64,000 nt of DNA from Paenibacillus lignilyticus (GCF_017942085.1 NZ_JAGKSP010000006.1:1-64000); one strand, 5' to 3'; shown: positions 35,175 through 44,948, counted from the first letter of the stretch. Made by a program: numbers and translations. The notes: generated by a model not told the origin, from the sequence alone.

Positions 35175-35582
35175 ATGGAACGCGAATCAGAAGGGCATTT
35201 CTCCCATAGCCCGCATGATGACTCATCGACTAATCCTTTGTATCATCCAGACATGAAGGCTTATAACGAAGAAATGTCTGCCGAAATTGCTGTACCGCGT
35301 CAGGCGATCCATGCCTATCCAACCCGCGAAAGCAACCATCTCACGAATGATGCTGTTCGTGAAACGAAGTCTGCCGGCCGTGCAACGGGCTGGGCGGCGC
35401 TTATATTAGCGGCATTGTCATGGGTGGTATGGCCTGTGGTACTCGGTGCTACGGCAATCATTGTCGGTTTCATTGCTTACAGGCAGGGTGCTCGAGGTCT
35501 TGGCGTTTGGTCCATTACGCTTGGATTTATAGCCGCTGCTGCTTACTTGGTCCTTGTTCCCCTTTATTACGCAATAACCTAA
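35175..35582 (+). CDS. Small membrane protein, hypothetical
   Basis: 135 residues from ATG 35175, with AAGGAG upstream. A polar N-terminal half (about 70 residues, His/Ser/Glu-rich, no motif) then two hydrophobic segments (WAALILAALSWVVWPVVLGA and VWSITLGFIAAAAYLVLVPL) flanking YRQGARGLG, a layout like the DUF4190-type two-helix domains. Likely in an operon with DUF1540. Function unknown. Confidence 0.78.
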   Translation: MERESEGHFSHSPHDDSSTNPLYHPDMKAYNEEMSAEIAVPRQAIHAYPTRESNHLTNDAVRETKSAGRATGWAALILAALSWVVWPVVLGATAIIVGFIAYRQGARGLGVWSITLGFIAAAAYLVLVPLYYAIT

Positions 35583-35589
35583 TGGATCT

Positions 35590-35625
35590 GAAGCCGGTCA
35601 GAGATTATCTCTGCCGGCTTCTTTC
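35590..35625 (+). terminator. Rho-independent terminator
   Basis: GAAGCCGG with CAGAGAT continues into the matching ATCTCTG and CCGGCTTC, an almost perfect 15-bp stem followed by TTTC. It closes the ypuI-DUF1540-membrane protein group. Confidence 0.82.
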
Positions 35626-35765
35626 ATGAAAACACATCATAACTTAACATTCATTAATCGTTCTTTGCACAGCTAGGACTAATTGCTCACTGGCGAATCC
35701 TGCAAAAAAGATGTAAAATAGTGCTATCCTGTGTCGAATGGCATAATGGAATATGGAGGTACACC

Positions 35766-36470
35766 ATGAGCATTGATCCGCGAATAATGAAATCCTTGCT
35801 GCAATTACAGTTAATGCCCAGTCTGGATTTGAACGGGAATGAGAATGTCTTGTCTTCTGCAAGCGGCCAAGACGGTTCCTCGATGTTCGATACTTTGCTA
35901 CAACAGTATATGGCAGGCGGGACAGGCTCTTCAGCACTTGCTGACATGGCTGCACAACCCGGAATGGTCTCGCTGGAGGCGCTAAGCGGGTTAGTCCCTT
36001 TGATTCAATCTGCAGCAGCTCAGAGCACAACAGATGCCGACAGCAATCCTTCGGAATATGACGCTTATATTAACGCCGCAGCTTCCAAATATGGCATTGA
36101 TCCAGTCCTTATTAAAGCTGTTATACATACGGAATCATCCTATAATCCAAACGCGGAATCTTCTGCCGGGGCGAAAGGGCTTATGCAGCTTATGGATGGC
36201 ACCGCTCGCGGTCTTGGCGTCACGGATTCCTTTGATCCGCAGCAGAACATTGAAGGCGGCACCAAATTCCTTGCTTATCTCATGCGCAAGTATGACGGTA
36301 ATGAACAGACGGTATTAGCTGCCTATAACGCCGGTCCGGGCAGAGTCGACCGTGCCGGAATCAAGAGCAATGAAGATTTTACGGCCATGATGTCGCTGCT
36401 GCCGCATGAAACACAACGCTATGTAGCGAAAGTACAGCGGGCGAAAGATCAATACGACGGTTCCATTTAA
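35766..36470 (+). CDS. Lytic transglycosylase (SLT domain)
   Basis: 234 residues from ATG 35766 (GGAGGT upstream). N-terminal 95 residues are low in motifs and have no signal peptide. The C-terminal SLT domain has the catalytic Glu in KAVIHTESSYNPNAES, then GAKGLMQLM and TVLAAYNAGPGRVDR. The family cleaves peptidoglycan between MurNAc and GlcNAc. Absence of an obvious signal sequence is typical of several Paenibacillus and Bacillus relatives of this type and leaves export unclear. It stands alone before nifZ. Confidence 0.9.
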   Translation: MSIDPRIMKSLLQLQLMPSLDLNGNENVLSSASGQDGSSMFDTLLQQYMAGGTGSSALADMAAQPGMVSLEALSGLVPLIQSAAAQSTTDADSNPSEYDAYINAAASKYGIDPVLIKAVIHTESSYNPNAESSAGAKGLMQLMDGTARGLGVTDSFDPQQNIEGGTKFLAYLMRKYDGNEQTVLAAYNAGPGRVDRAGIKSNEDFTAMMSLLPHETQRYVAKVQRAKDQYDGSI

Positions 36471-36621
36471 GCATGCCAACAGCCGCAAGTGAACTTGAAT
36501 GGCTGGGGAGAATAAGAGATCACGGGGATCGCGGTGACCTGGGCTAGAAGCATGAGGCCCTTCACAGCATTTTCGCTGATCTTTTTCGTTTGTTGTCAGA
36601 TATGAGAGGAAGCTGTTTGAG

Positions 36622-37788
36622 ATGTATTATTTTGATCACTGTGCTTCAACGCCGCCGCATGAAGAAGTCATTCGCACGATGGCGGAAGTTATGGCGAAGC
36701 ACTATGCAAATCCTTCGTCACTTCACAGAAGCGGCCAGGAAGCGGGTAAATTGCTTGAACGTGCAAGAGGGGCGATTGCTTCACTGTTCCCGGGCACGGA
36801 TGCGAAGGAATGGATATTCACCTCGAGCGCGACGGAGAGCAACAATATCGCCATCATGGGGGCGGCCAGAAGCAGGAAGAAACGCGGCAATCATTTGATT
36901 ACCACGGTTGTGGAGCATCCATCCGTATATGATACATTCCAAGCGCTGGAGCGCGAAGGCTTTCAAGTGACGTATTTGCCTGTCGATTCGTTTGGGGTGG
37001 TAGCCGTATCGGACCTTGAAGCGGCATTGACGGATGAGACCGTACTGGTAAGCGTTATGCATGTGAATAATGAAGTCGGAGCTATTCAACCGATAGCGGA
37101 AATTGGCAAGCTGCTGAAAAGGCATAGAAGCGTTTTGTTCCACGTTGACGGGGTCCAAAGTGTGGGTAAACTGACGGTTGATCTGACAGGCTGGGGCATC
37201 GATATGTTCTCGGCATCGGCACATAAAGTGAATGGCCCCCGAGGCGTTGGACTATTATACGTTCGGCAAGGCGTGACGTTGGAGCCTTTGTTAAGAGGCG
37301 GCAGCCAGGAGCATGGGCTTCGTCCCGGAACGGAGAATGTCCCGGCAATTGTTGCCTCTGCTAAAGCATTCCGCCTTGCGGTAGAGAGCGGGGCTGCAAG
37401 AGCGGAACGGATGTACAAGCTGAAGGCGCGACTTATCGCATGCATTCAAGCTATTCCGGAGCTGCACATTAACGGCAGTACCGATTGTAAGCTTGGCAGT
37501 TACGCTGCGCCGCATATTTTGCATTTCTCATACCCCGGCATGAAGCCGGAGGTCATCATTCATATGCTGGAGAAGCAAGAAATCATGGCATCGACCAAAT
37601 CAGCCTGCTCCTCCAAGAGCGAAGAGCCAAGCCGCGTGCTGCTGGCCATGCAGGCTTCTTATGAAAGTGCAGTGAGCGGAATTCGCATTAGTTTCGGGGA
37701 TGAGCACGGTGAGGCAGAGCTGGATTGGCTATGCCGGAAGGTGCGTCTGGTCGTTCAGCAGCTAAAGCCGCTCGAGAGGAAGGGGTAA
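36622..37788 (+). CDS. nifZ: Cysteine desulfurase (NifZ-type, partner of ThiI)
   Basis: 388 residues, AGGAAG upstream. PLP lysine in FSASAHKVNGPRGVGLLY (residue about 202), catalytic Cys in STKSACSSKSEEPS (about residue 325), start YYFDHCASTPPHEEV typical of the NifS group. It lies 8 bp before thiI. In B. subtilis NifZ supplies sulfur directly to ThiI for 4-thiouridine in tRNA; the same pairing supports the same role here. Confidence 0.93.
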   Translation: MYYFDHCASTPPHEEVIRTMAEVMAKHYANPSSLHRSGQEAGKLLERARGAIASLFPGTDAKEWIFTSSATESNNIAIMGAARSRKKRGNHLITTVVEHPSVYDTFQALEREGFQVTYLPVDSFGVVAVSDLEAALTDETVLVSVMHVNNEVGAIQPIAEIGKLLKRHRSVLFHVDGVQSVGKLTVDLTGWGIDMFSASAHKVNGPRGVGLLYVRQGVTLEPLLRGGSQEHGLRPGTENVPAIVASAKAFRLAVESGAARAERMYKLKARLIACIQAIPELHINGSTDCKLGSYAAPHILHFSYPGMKPEVIIHMLEKQEIMASTKSACSSKSEEPSRVLLAMQASYESAVSGIRISFGDEHGEAELDWLCRKVRLVVQQLKPLERKG

Positions 37789-37795
37789 ACGTATC

Positions 37796-39016
37796 ATGAA
37801 TCCGGATATGATTCTAATTCGTTTCGGCGAATTTACGATGAAAGGCAAAAACCGCGATCGTTTCGATAAACGAATGGTTGAACAAGTAAGACGATCATTG
37901 AGAAGTTTTGTTCGTGCTGAAATTACGCGCACGTATGGAAGAATCTATATCACTTTAAATGGTGAACCCTATGAGGAAATTGCAGTAAAACTCAAAGATA
38001 TTTTCGGAATCGCGACATTCAGCCCCATAAGGAAGGTTGCGAACGATCTGGAAGCCATTCGCTCTGCCGCACTGGAAGTGATGCAGGCACTTCCGTCGCA
38101 GCCCGCAACATTCAAAGTTTCCACCAAGCGGGTGGAGAAACAGTTTCCGCATGACACCCAAGAAATGAACCATTTGGTCGGCGGCCATGTGCTGCGCGAA
38201 ACACCTGGGTTAAAGGTGAATGTAAGAGAACCGGAGGTTGAGCTGCGCGTTGAAATTCAACCGGAAGGCACTTACGTCTTCAGCAGCGTCGTACAAGCCG
38301 CAGGAGGCTTTCCTTACGGAACAAACGGCAAAGCGATGCTGCTGCTCTCCGGCGGGATTGACAGCCCCGTAGCGGGCTATCTGGCGATGAGACAGGGGCT
38401 GGAGATCGAGGCCGTTCATTTTCACAGCTACCCGTTCACGAGCGACAAAGCGAAGGAGAAAGTAATCGACTTAGTGAGACGGCTTTCGCACTATAGCGGC
38501 GTGCCGATCAAGCTTCATTTGGTCTCTTTTACGGATATTCAATCGGCATTGGCGCAGTCCGGTCAAGACCCGCTCATTATTACGCTGATGCGCCGCTCTA
38601 TGCTTCGGATCGCGGAACGGATCGCGGAACAGGTCGGTGCATTCGGCCTCGTGTCAGGCGACAGCTTAGGCCAAGTTGCGAGCCAGACGCTCGGCAGCAT
38701 GAATGTTATCGGACGGTCTGCCCAACTGCCGCTGCTAAGACCGCTTATTACGATGGATAAGAATGAGATTATTCGTATCGCGCGTCAGATCGATACATTT
38801 GAGACATCGATTCTCCCCTTTGAGGATTGCTGTACGTTATTTGTCCCGAAATCACCGAGCACCAATCCGAATTTGGCTATCGTCGAGCAAACCGAGCAGG
38901 CGATTGCCGGACTTGAAGATATGATAACCGAGGCTGTATCGAGCGTGGAAGTGATGCGTATAACGCCGGAGGTACGTAGTGCCGTTGAGACGGCAGGCGA
39001 GGATAGCTGGTTCTAA
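37796..39016 (+). CDS. thiI: tRNA 4-thiouridine synthase ThiI
   Basis: 406 residues. N-terminal ferredoxin-like and THUMP domains, then the PP-loop ATPase motif LLLSGGIDSPVAGYLAM near residue 185. C-terminal FEDCCTLFVPKSPSTNPN carries conserved Cys. There is no rhodanese domain (E. coli ThiI has 482 residues), as in B. subtilis, so the sulfur relay must come from the adjacent NifZ. Modifies U8 of tRNA and can also supply thiamine sulfur. Confidence 0.96.
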   Translation: MNPDMILIRFGEFTMKGKNRDRFDKRMVEQVRRSLRSFVRAEITRTYGRIYITLNGEPYEEIAVKLKDIFGIATFSPIRKVANDLEAIRSAALEVMQALPSQPATFKVSTKRVEKQFPHDTQEMNHLVGGHVLRETPGLKVNVREPEVELRVEIQPEGTYVFSSVVQAAGGFPYGTNGKAMLLLSGGIDSPVAGYLAMRQGLEIEAVHFHSYPFTSDKAKEKVIDLVRRLSHYSGVPIKLHLVSFTDIQSALAQSGQDPLIITLMRRSMLRIAERIAEQVGAFGLVSGDSLGQVASQTLGSMNVIGRSAQLPLLRPLITMDKNEIIRIARQIDTFETSILPFEDCCTLFVPKSPSTNPNLAIVEQTEQAIAGLEDMITEAVSSVEVMRITPEVRSAVETAGEDSWF

Positions 39017-39018
39017 AT

Positions 39019-39062
39019 AAAAAAGCAGTGAGCCCCAAATTAATGGGATTCACTGCTTTTTT
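39019..39062. terminator. Bidirectional terminator between thiI and terC
   Basis: AAAAAGCAGTGA and TCACTGCTTTTT with an inner CCC/GGG pairing. Because the 3' arm lies within the last codons of the convergent TerC gene (stop at 39040-39042), the hairpin is partly coding. Confidence 0.88.
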
Positions 39063-39741
39063 CCATATTGGCCGTTTGTTTGCGTGAGGCGTTCTTCCAA
39101 AGACCTGCGACGATAATAACGATGACGATCAAGATCAAGAATGACCATTCAAACGCGGGGTTGTTTTTGAAGAACTCTTCAAGCTTAATTTCGTGCGTAA
39201 TCATCTTGGCTGCCGTGTAAGCGAGCACTCCGGATCCCACATAAACAATCCATGGAATTTTGTTGATCAGCTTAATGAACAGCGTACTGCCCCATACGAC
39301 GATTGGGATGCTGATGATAAGTCCCAGCAGAACCAGCATCACGCTGCCGTGAGCCGCGCCTGCGACTGCGATGACATTGTCTAAACCCATCGCTGCATCG
39401 GCAATAATGATGGTACGAACCGATTGCCATAATGTGTTGCCGGCGGTGATGTTGTCATGTGCTTCGTTATCAACCAGCAGCTTGTAGGCAATCCAGAGCA
39501 GCAGTATGCCGCCTGCCAGCATGAGCCACGGAACATTGAGCAAGTATACAACTAATGTGGTAGCGATGGCCCGAATACCTACGGCCCCGACCGTTCCCCA
39601 TATAACGGCTTTCTTTTGCTGTTCCTTAGGCAGTTTTCGAGCTGCTAGCCCGATTACGATGGCATTATCGCCGGCAAGAATGAGGTCGATAAAAACGATG
39701 GTAATCAGTGCAGAAAGAAATTCAAGCGATAAAATGTCCAT
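39040..39741 (-). CDS. TerC family integral membrane protein
   Basis: 233 residues, seven hydrophobic helices. Family signature DLILAGDNAIVIGLAARKLP with acidic residues in helix 1 and ADAAMGLDNVIAVAGAAHG in helix 4. TerC proteins are linked to manganese export and to metallation of secreted enzymes in Bacillus (YceF/YkoY). C-terminal tail is basic and polar. No yybP-ykoY riboswitch pattern was found upstream. Divergent from a second TerC at 39945. Confidence 0.93.
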   Translation of the reverse strand: MDILSLEFLSALITIVFIDLILAGDNAIVIGLAARKLPKEQQKKAVIWGTVGAVGIRAIATTLVVYLLNVPWLMLAGGILLLWIAYKLLVDNEAHDNITAGNTLWQSVRTIIIADAAMGLDNVIAVAGAAHGSVMLVLLGLIISIPIVVWGSTLFIKLINKIPWIVYVGSGVLAYTAAKMITHEIKLEEFFKNNPAFEWSFLILIVIVIIVAGLWKNASRKQTANMEKSSESH

Positions 39742-39944
39742 TGCCTTCTTGTCCTCCCTTTCTTAAGAGCGCTATGATGTTTCTCGTTCATACGTTCAAA
39801 AACGAAGAAGGATTCAAAAAATGATAAACATAAGCTGTCCATATGGGACATACACGTTCATAGACGAGTACTTTCTTCACTTAGGAAGAAGCTCCATCGC
39901 CAAAAGGGCGGCAAAAGCCGTTTCTTCTTGAGGAGGCGTAATCT

Positions 39945-40604
39945 GTGGACAGCTTAATCATTTTCGTTCAAATTATGTTTATCAATTTGCTCTTGAGCGG
40001 CGACAACGCCGTAGTGATCGCTCTGGCGAGCCAGCAGCTTCCGAAAGCTCAGCGGCGCAAAGCCGTGGTATGGGGGGCTGCCGCTGCCGTGCTGCTGCGT
40101 TGTTTGCTGACGCTTATTGCTCTGACGCTGCTGCAGGTACCTTATCTTCAGGCCGTCGGCAGCATTTTGTTGTTCATGATCGCCATCAAGCTGGTCAAGG
40201 ATGCATCGTCACATGCTGACGAATACCACAACATGCGCAAGGTAACCTCGCTTTCCAGTGCAATCCGGACCATCGTGATCGCAGATTTTATTATGAGTTT
40301 GGACAACGTCCTGGCCATCGCCGCCGTGGCAGAAGGGGAGCCCGTACTTATTTTACTCGGGATTGCCCTTAGCATACCTATGATTATTTGGGGGAGTCAG
40401 CTACTTAGTACCATGATTCGCAAATTTCCTTCTTTTGTTTACATCGGAGGGGGACTGCTCGGATATGCGGCCGGTGAAATGCTGGTTCATGACCCAGCGA
40501 TTCACCCTTTATTTACGAATGAATTATCCGTTCTGTTAAAGGCGATTCCGGTTCTGTGCATCCCTTTGGTCATTATTGTGGCATTGCTGCGAATAAAAAG
40601 ATAA
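39945..40604 (+). CDS. TerC family integral membrane protein (second copy)
   Basis: 219 residues from GTG 39945 with GGAGGCG upstream. Same topology: INLLLSGDNAVVIALASQQLP and VIADFIMSLDNVLAIAAVAEGEP carry the conserved Asp/Asn pairs. Sequence identity to the minus-strand copy is moderate by eye, so an old duplication. The two TerC genes share a 203-bp divergent intergenic region, which may hold common control elements. Substrate probably divalent metal (family knowledge). Confidence 0.92.
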   Translation: MDSLIIFVQIMFINLLLSGDNAVVIALASQQLPKAQRRKAVVWGAAAAVLLRCLLTLIALTLLQVPYLQAVGSILLFMIAIKLVKDASSHADEYHNMRKVTSLSSAIRTIVIADFIMSLDNVLAIAAVAEGEPVLILLGIALSIPMIIWGSQLLSTMIRKFPSFVYIGGGLLGYAAGEMLVHDPAIHPLFTNELSVLLKAIPVLCIPLVIIVALLRIKR

Positions 40605-40712
40605 GGTAAACTATATTTTTAGAGTAAATGTAGCAGTAACACTGGTTTTTTGCCTGCTGTTCCAGTACACTAGTAGATGTTAAAAAAGTGCCAAAGAGAA
40701 AGGAACATAGGC

Positions 40713-41195
40713 ATGTCGAAAAACCAATACACCATCGGTCTTCTTTTTCTGATCGCGGGTGCTGTTATTTTACTCGGAAAGCTTGGACTGTTTGCGTTTA
40801 TCGGCACAAACTTCTGGCCGCTTTTCGTTCTGATTCCCGGCATATTGCTGCACGTGCTGTTTTTTGGACGACTGCTTCCTCCGATTGTTCTGATCCCGGG
40901 AGCGTTTCTGACAATTAACGCCTTTATTTTTTTCTTTTGCATTGCGTTCGGATGGAGCAACATGCACTACTTATGGCCTTTATTCATTTTTGCGGTTTCC
41001 ATCGGTTTATACGAATATCATTTGTTTGATACGTACCATCCGAAGTTTCCACGAACACTTGCCATTATCCTTGCTCTTGTTTCAGCGTCGTTTTTTGGCA
41101 TCATGCTGGTGTGGGGCTGGGGGTTATACCTCATTGCCATTGCATTTATCGCGCTTGGTGCTTGGCTCGTTGCGGGACGTAAAGCTCGCTGGTAA
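40713..41195 (+). CDS. Multi-pass membrane protein (LiaF/DUF5668-like)
   Basis: 160 residues from ATG 40713, AAAGGAA upstream. Five to six short hydrophobic helices: KNQYTIGLLFLIAGAVILLG, TNFWPLFVLIPGILLHVLFF and so on. The pattern FWPLFVLIPGILLH resembles the DUF5668 transmembrane module at the N-terminus of LiaF-type envelope stress regulators, but the extracytosolic LiaF domain is missing. Function not known. Standalone gene before typA. Confidence 0.75.
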   Translation: MSKNQYTIGLLFLIAGAVILLGKLGLFAFIGTNFWPLFVLIPGILLHVLFFGRLLPPIVLIPGAFLTINAFIFFFCIAFGWSNMHYLWPLFIFAVSIGLYEYHLFDTYHPKFPRTLAIILALVSASFFGIMLVWGWGLYLIAIAFIALGAWLVAGRKARW

Positions 41196-41277
41196 AGGTT
41201 CAATTGTTTAACACGTTTGTCGCAAGCCCGCACACAGCAGACTAATAAATAAAAAAAAGTTGGAGTGGATTCTTAAC

Positions 41278-43119
41278 ATGCAAGCCAGAGAGAACATCAG
41301 GAATATCGCAATTATTGCGCACGTTGACCATGGTAAAACTACGCTAGTCGACAAATTGCTTCAACAATCCGGCACGTTCCGTGACAATGAAACGGTTCAA
41401 GAACGCGCAATGGATTCCAATGATTTGGAACGGGAACGCGGCATCACCATTTTGGCGAAGAACACAGCTGTAAACTACAAAGATTACCTGATCAACATCG
41501 TGGATACTCCGGGACATGCCGATTTCGGCGGCGAAGTAGAACGGATTATGAAAATGGTTGACGGCGTTCTTCTTGTCGTCGATGCATTCGAAGGCTGTAT
41601 GCCACAAACGAAATTCGTACTTCGTAAAGCGCTGGAAAGCAATTTGACTCCGATTGTTGTACTGAACAAAATCGACCGTCCAAATGCGAGCCCTGAGCAA
41701 GTCGTTGACGAAGTATTGGATCTGTTCATCGAGCTTGGCGCCAATGACGAGCAGCTTGAATTCCCGGTTGTATATGCATCTGCTTTGATGGGTACGGCAA
41801 GCTTGGACGTTGAGAAACAAGACGAGAACATGCAGGCACTCTATGAGACCATCATCGAGCAAATCCCTTCTCCGACAGAAAGCGTAGACGAGCCGCTTCA
41901 ATTCCTCGTTACTTTGCTTGATTACAACGAGTACCTGGGTCGTATCGCTGTTGGTCGCGTAAACCGCGGTATCATCCGTCAAGGTCAATCCGTTGCCGTC
42001 ATTAACCGTGAAGGTGTAACGAAACAGGCGCGTATCGAGAAGCTGTTTGGCTTCCAAGGTCTGAAGCGCGTAGAAGTTGAAGAAGCAGGCGCAGGCGATA
42101 TCGTTGCTATTGCCGGTATTCGTGAAATCAACATCGGTGAAACCATTGCAGATCCTGCTAATCCAGAGGCGCTGCCGGTTCTGAAGATCGATGAGCCGAC
42201 ACTGCAAATGACTTTCCTCGTTAACAATAGTCCGTTCGCTGGCCGCGAAGGCAAATGGGTAACTTCCCGTAAGCTGCGTGAGCGTCTGTTCAAAGAGCTT
42301 GAAACAGATGTAGCGCTTCGCGTAGATGAAACAGACAGCCCGGATGCATTCGTTGTTTCCGGCCGCGGCGAGCTTCACCTGGGTATCCTGATCGAGAACA
42401 TGCGTCGTGAAGGCTTCGAGCTTCAAGTTTCCAAGCCGGAAGTTATCGTCAAGGAAATTGACGGCCAGAAGAATGAGCCTTACGAGCGTTTGCTTATCGA
42501 CGTACCGGAAGAGAGCACAGGCGCGGTCATGGAAAGCCTTGGCTCGCGTAAAGCCGAAATGGTCAACATGATCAACAACGGTACCGGTCAAGTGCGTATC
42601 GAGTTCATCATTCCCGCACGCGGATTGATCGGATACCGCACGAACTTCTTGACACTGACTCGCGGTTACGGCATCATGAACCATGCGTTCGACAGCTACG
42701 GCCCGCTTGCCGGCGCTTCTGTTGGCGGCCGTCACCAAGGTGTTCTGGTTTCGAGCGAGAACGGCGTATCCACTTTCTACGGCATGATGGGCGTAGAAGA
42801 TCGCGGCGTACTGTTCATGGAACCGGGAACTGATGTATACGAAGGTATGATTGTCGGCGAGCATAACCGCGATAACGACATTATCGTAAACATCTGTAAA
42901 GAGAAAGCACTGACAAACGTTCGTTCCGCCGGTAAAGACGATACGGTTCGTTTGAAAACACCAATCTTGTTCTCCCTTGAGCAAGCACTGGAATATTTGA
43001 ACGATGACGAATATTGCGAAGTAACGCCGAAGTCGATCCGTCTTCGTAAGAAACTTCTCAATAAGAGCGAGCGCGAGCGCGCTGAGAAACAACGTAAAAC
43101 AGCTCAAGCTGGCGTTTAA
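41278..43119 (+). CDS. typA: Ribosome-associated GTPase TypA/BipA
   Basis: 613 residues from ATG 41278 (GGAG about 12 bases upstream). G motifs: [42 protein letters not shown]; translation factor domains II, III and V follow with the BipA C-terminal domain. It binds 70S ribosomes at the A site under stress and cold. Codon use is noticeably optimised (many CGT Arg codons). Neighbour ylaH fits the B. subtilis order ylaG-ylaH. Confidence 0.97.
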   Translation: MQARENIRNIAIIAHVDHGKTTLVDKLLQQSGTFRDNETVQERAMDSNDLERERGITILAKNTAVNYKDYLINIVDTPGHADFGGEVERIMKMVDGVLLVVDAFEGCMPQTKFVLRKALESNLTPIVVLNKIDRPNASPEQVVDEVLDLFIELGANDEQLEFPVVYASALMGTASLDVEKQDENMQALYETIIEQIPSPTESVDEPLQFLVTLLDYNEYLGRIAVGRVNRGIIRQGQSVAVINREGVTKQARIEKLFGFQGLKRVEVEEAGAGDIVAIAGIREINIGETIADPANPEALPVLKIDEPTLQMTFLVNNSPFAGREGKWVTSRKLRERLFKELETDVALRVDETDSPDAFVVSGRGELHLGILIENMRREGFELQVSKPEVIVKEIDGQKNEPYERLLIDVPEESTGAVMESLGSRKAEMVNMINNGTGQVRIEFIIPARGLIGYRTNFLTLTRGYGIMNHAFDSYGPLAGASVGGRHQGVLVSSENGVSTFYGMMGVEDRGVLFMEPGTDVYEGMIVGEHNRDNDIIVNICKEKALTNVRSAGKDDTVRLKTPILFSLEQALEYLNDDEYCEVTPKSIRLRKKLLNKSERERAEKQRKTAQAGV

Positions 43120-43259
43120 GTAATATACAATCGCCATTGATGGCAGTAGATGACAGGCAGGGCTTGCAGCGTTCTCTTATAGAGTTCGTTGTTGCCCTGC
43201 CGTTTCTCGTCCCTGACCTAATGGAAGTCATTTCAAGCAATTCAGGAGGTAGAAGCATC

Positions 43260-43562
43260 ATGCAGAATTGGTTTCACGCTCATCCTATTTTGACCTATCT
43301 TATCATTCTGGCTTTGACCATTTATATTTTTAACGCTGTATTTCGTGTACAACGATTGCCTATCCTGAAAGAAGTACTCGTGCATCTCGTGATGGCGGGC
43401 GGCTCGTTTGTCCTGTTCGTACTGCAATTTGATAAACTGCCTATCATCCAGTGCATGTCCGTTGCTGTGTTTATGATGGCCTTGCTTCGGGGTAGACAAT
43501 TCTATGACAAGCTAAAAGGAAAACGCGGCGGAAGCAGCAGCTCGGATACGGGAGGGGCTTAA
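43260..43562 (+). CDS. ylaH: YlaH-like membrane protein
   Basis: 100 residues from ATG 43260 (AGGAGGT 9 bases upstream). Three hydrophobic segments: TYLIILALTIYIFNAVF, LVMAGGSFVLFVLQF and IQCMSVAVFMMALL. The position after typA and the small YlaH topology support the name. A longer frame starting at 43137 lacks a site. Function unknown. The next gene starts 2 bases after its stop. Confidence 0.83.
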   Translation: MQNWFHAHPILTYLIILALTIYIFNAVFRVQRLPILKEVLVHLVMAGGSFVLFVLQFDKLPIIQCMSVAVFMMALLRGRQFYDKLKGKRGGSSSSDTGGA

Positions 43563-43563
43563 C

Positions 43564-43836
43564 TTGCGATTTGAGGATGCCTTGTTCAATTGGCTTCAAA
43601 TTCAGCTGGTAGCGGAAGCAAGACCGGAAGATCGTGCCGCAATCGATACCCGAGATTTCTTCCTCGAGATTCTGACAGAGGATCACGGAATATCGAATCT
43701 GCACATACATACGGTAGACGATACGATGATCCATTTGAGGTTTGATAAAGACAGTAAGAGCAAGTTGCAAATGTTTCCCCGAGAATCCGGTGAACAGCTG
43801 CTTCATGATATCAACGAGAATCCGAAATATAACTGA
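43564..43836 (+). CDS. Conserved hypothetical protein, 90 aa
   Basis: From TTG 43564 with GGGAGGGG 7 bases upstream, so the start is well supported. Soluble, acidic, mixed alpha/beta: RFEDALFNWLQIQLVAEARP, later a central HIHTVDDTMIHLRF. No known motif. Its two-base spacing from ylaH and 14-bp distance to the LCP gene suggest a ylaH-orphan-LCP operon. It is not the zinc-finger protein YlaI, which holds this position in B. subtilis, because it has no Cys. Confidence 0.75.
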   Translation: MRFEDALFNWLQIQLVAEARPEDRAAIDTRDFFLEILTEDHGISNLHIHTVDDTMIHLRFDKDSKSKLQMFPRESGEQLLHDINENPKYN

Positions 43837-43850
43837 CGAAGGTGGAAGTC

Positions 43851-44873
43851 ATGACTAGGGGATCCGATTTGTCTCCACGTAAGGATAAGGCTAAGGATAA
43901 GCGTAAGAAGAGATATTGGCTTCGCCGATTAATGGTTCTGTTTTTGGCATTACTGATTGGTGTTGCGGGGTATCTGGGCTATTTGTACAAGGTTTCAAAG
44001 GATGTTTTGGGTGAAATTACGACGGATGCCGATCCGACGGTCACGGTTTCCGCGAATCAGTCGGTTAAGGTAAAGCCGGTAACGATCATGCTGCTGGGCG
44101 TTGATACACGGAAGGAAACCGGGAGCTTAAATACCGACGTCATGATGGTTGCGACATTTAATCCGAATACGAAGTCTGCGGTCGTCGTATCCATTCCTCG
44201 TGATTCTAAGATTGAGCTGCCAGGCTACAACAGCCGTAAAGCTAATGCGTATTATTCGAGATTCCTCAAAGGCGCAAAGAGCGATGGGTTGGAGGGTAAA
44301 GACGCGGAGAGACAAGCGAAGCAGGATATGCGCAAGATGTTCGGCAAATATTTCGACATTCCAATCGACTATACGGCAACCATCAACTTTCAAGGCTTCG
44401 TTGATGTCGTAGACGCGCTTGGCGGCGTCGATGTTGATGTGGACATGGACATGCGGTATGTCGACAACGCCGACGGTACGAACATTGATCTGAAGAAGGG
44501 CCATCAGAATCTGAAGGGGGATGACGCGCTTGATTTCGTCCGTTACCGCAAGTCCAACGACGGCACGAATATGTCGAGTGATTTTGACCGAAATCGCCGT
44601 GAAAGTCAGGTGCTCGGTGAAATCGCGGATAAACTCAAATCCTTCTCCAGCGTCCCCAAAATCGCCAACGTTATTAAAGCGGTAGGCAATAATATGCGTA
44701 TGGATATTCCGAGCGACGAAGTAGAAAATATGATGAAGACGTACTTTGGCATCAGCAAAAGCGATATCACCTTTATCCCGCTTGAAGGGGAATGGCATTC
44801 GCCGTATGTGCACCTGAATGAAGCCAAACTTCAGGAAGCGAAATCGGCGCTGGCATCCAAAATGGCGGAATGA
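43851..44873 (+). CDS. LytR-CpsA-Psr (LCP) family protein
   Basis: 340 residues; ATG 43851 is 4-6 bases after GAAGGTGG. A very basic cytosolic start (RKDKAKDKRKKRYWLRRL), one membrane helix (residues about 29-48), then the extracytosolic LCP domain with LLGVDTRKETGSLNTDVMM, SIPRDSKIELPGYNSRKANA and INFQGFVDVVDALGGVDVDV, including the Arg/Asp residues that bind polyprenyl pyrophosphate. LCP proteins attach teichoic acids or capsule to peptidoglycan. Paralogues are usual in Paenibacillus. Confidence 0.94.
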   Translation: MTRGSDLSPRKDKAKDKRKKRYWLRRLMVLFLALLIGVAGYLGYLYKVSKDVLGEITTDADPTVTVSANQSVKVKPVTIMLLGVDTRKETGSLNTDVMMVATFNPNTKSAVVVSIPRDSKIELPGYNSRKANAYYSRFLKGAKSDGLEGKDAERQAKQDMRKMFGKYFDIPIDYTATINFQGFVDVVDALGGVDVDVDMDMRYVDNADGTNIDLKKGHQNLKGDDALDFVRYRKSNDGTNMSSDFDRNRRESQVLGEIADKLKSFSSVPKIANVIKAVGNNMRMDIPSDEVENMMKTYFGISKSDITFIPLEGEWHSPYVHLNEAKLQEAKSALASKMAE

Positions 44874-44896
44874 ATGTGGTAGTACGACGTATGCTA

Positions 44897-44905
44897 TGTT
44901 ATAAT
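44897..44905 (+). promoter_or_regulatory. Extended -10 promoter element
   Basis: TGTTATAAT: a TGn extension with consensus TATAAT (44900-44905), 43 bp before the following gene. No clear -35 element. Confidence 0.5.
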
Positions 44906-44948
44906 AAAACCATCGAAGCACTGACACAATAGGCAAGGAGGACTGCGG

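Noticed and set aside
39742..39944. yybP-ykoY manganese riboswitch before the TerC genes
   Set aside because: I looked for the conserved core pattern and did not see it; only small hairpins are present.
41344..43137. Long open frame (597 codons) antisense to typA
   Set aside because: Shadow of a highly codon-biased gene; His/Asn/Phe-rich composition and no recognisable domain.
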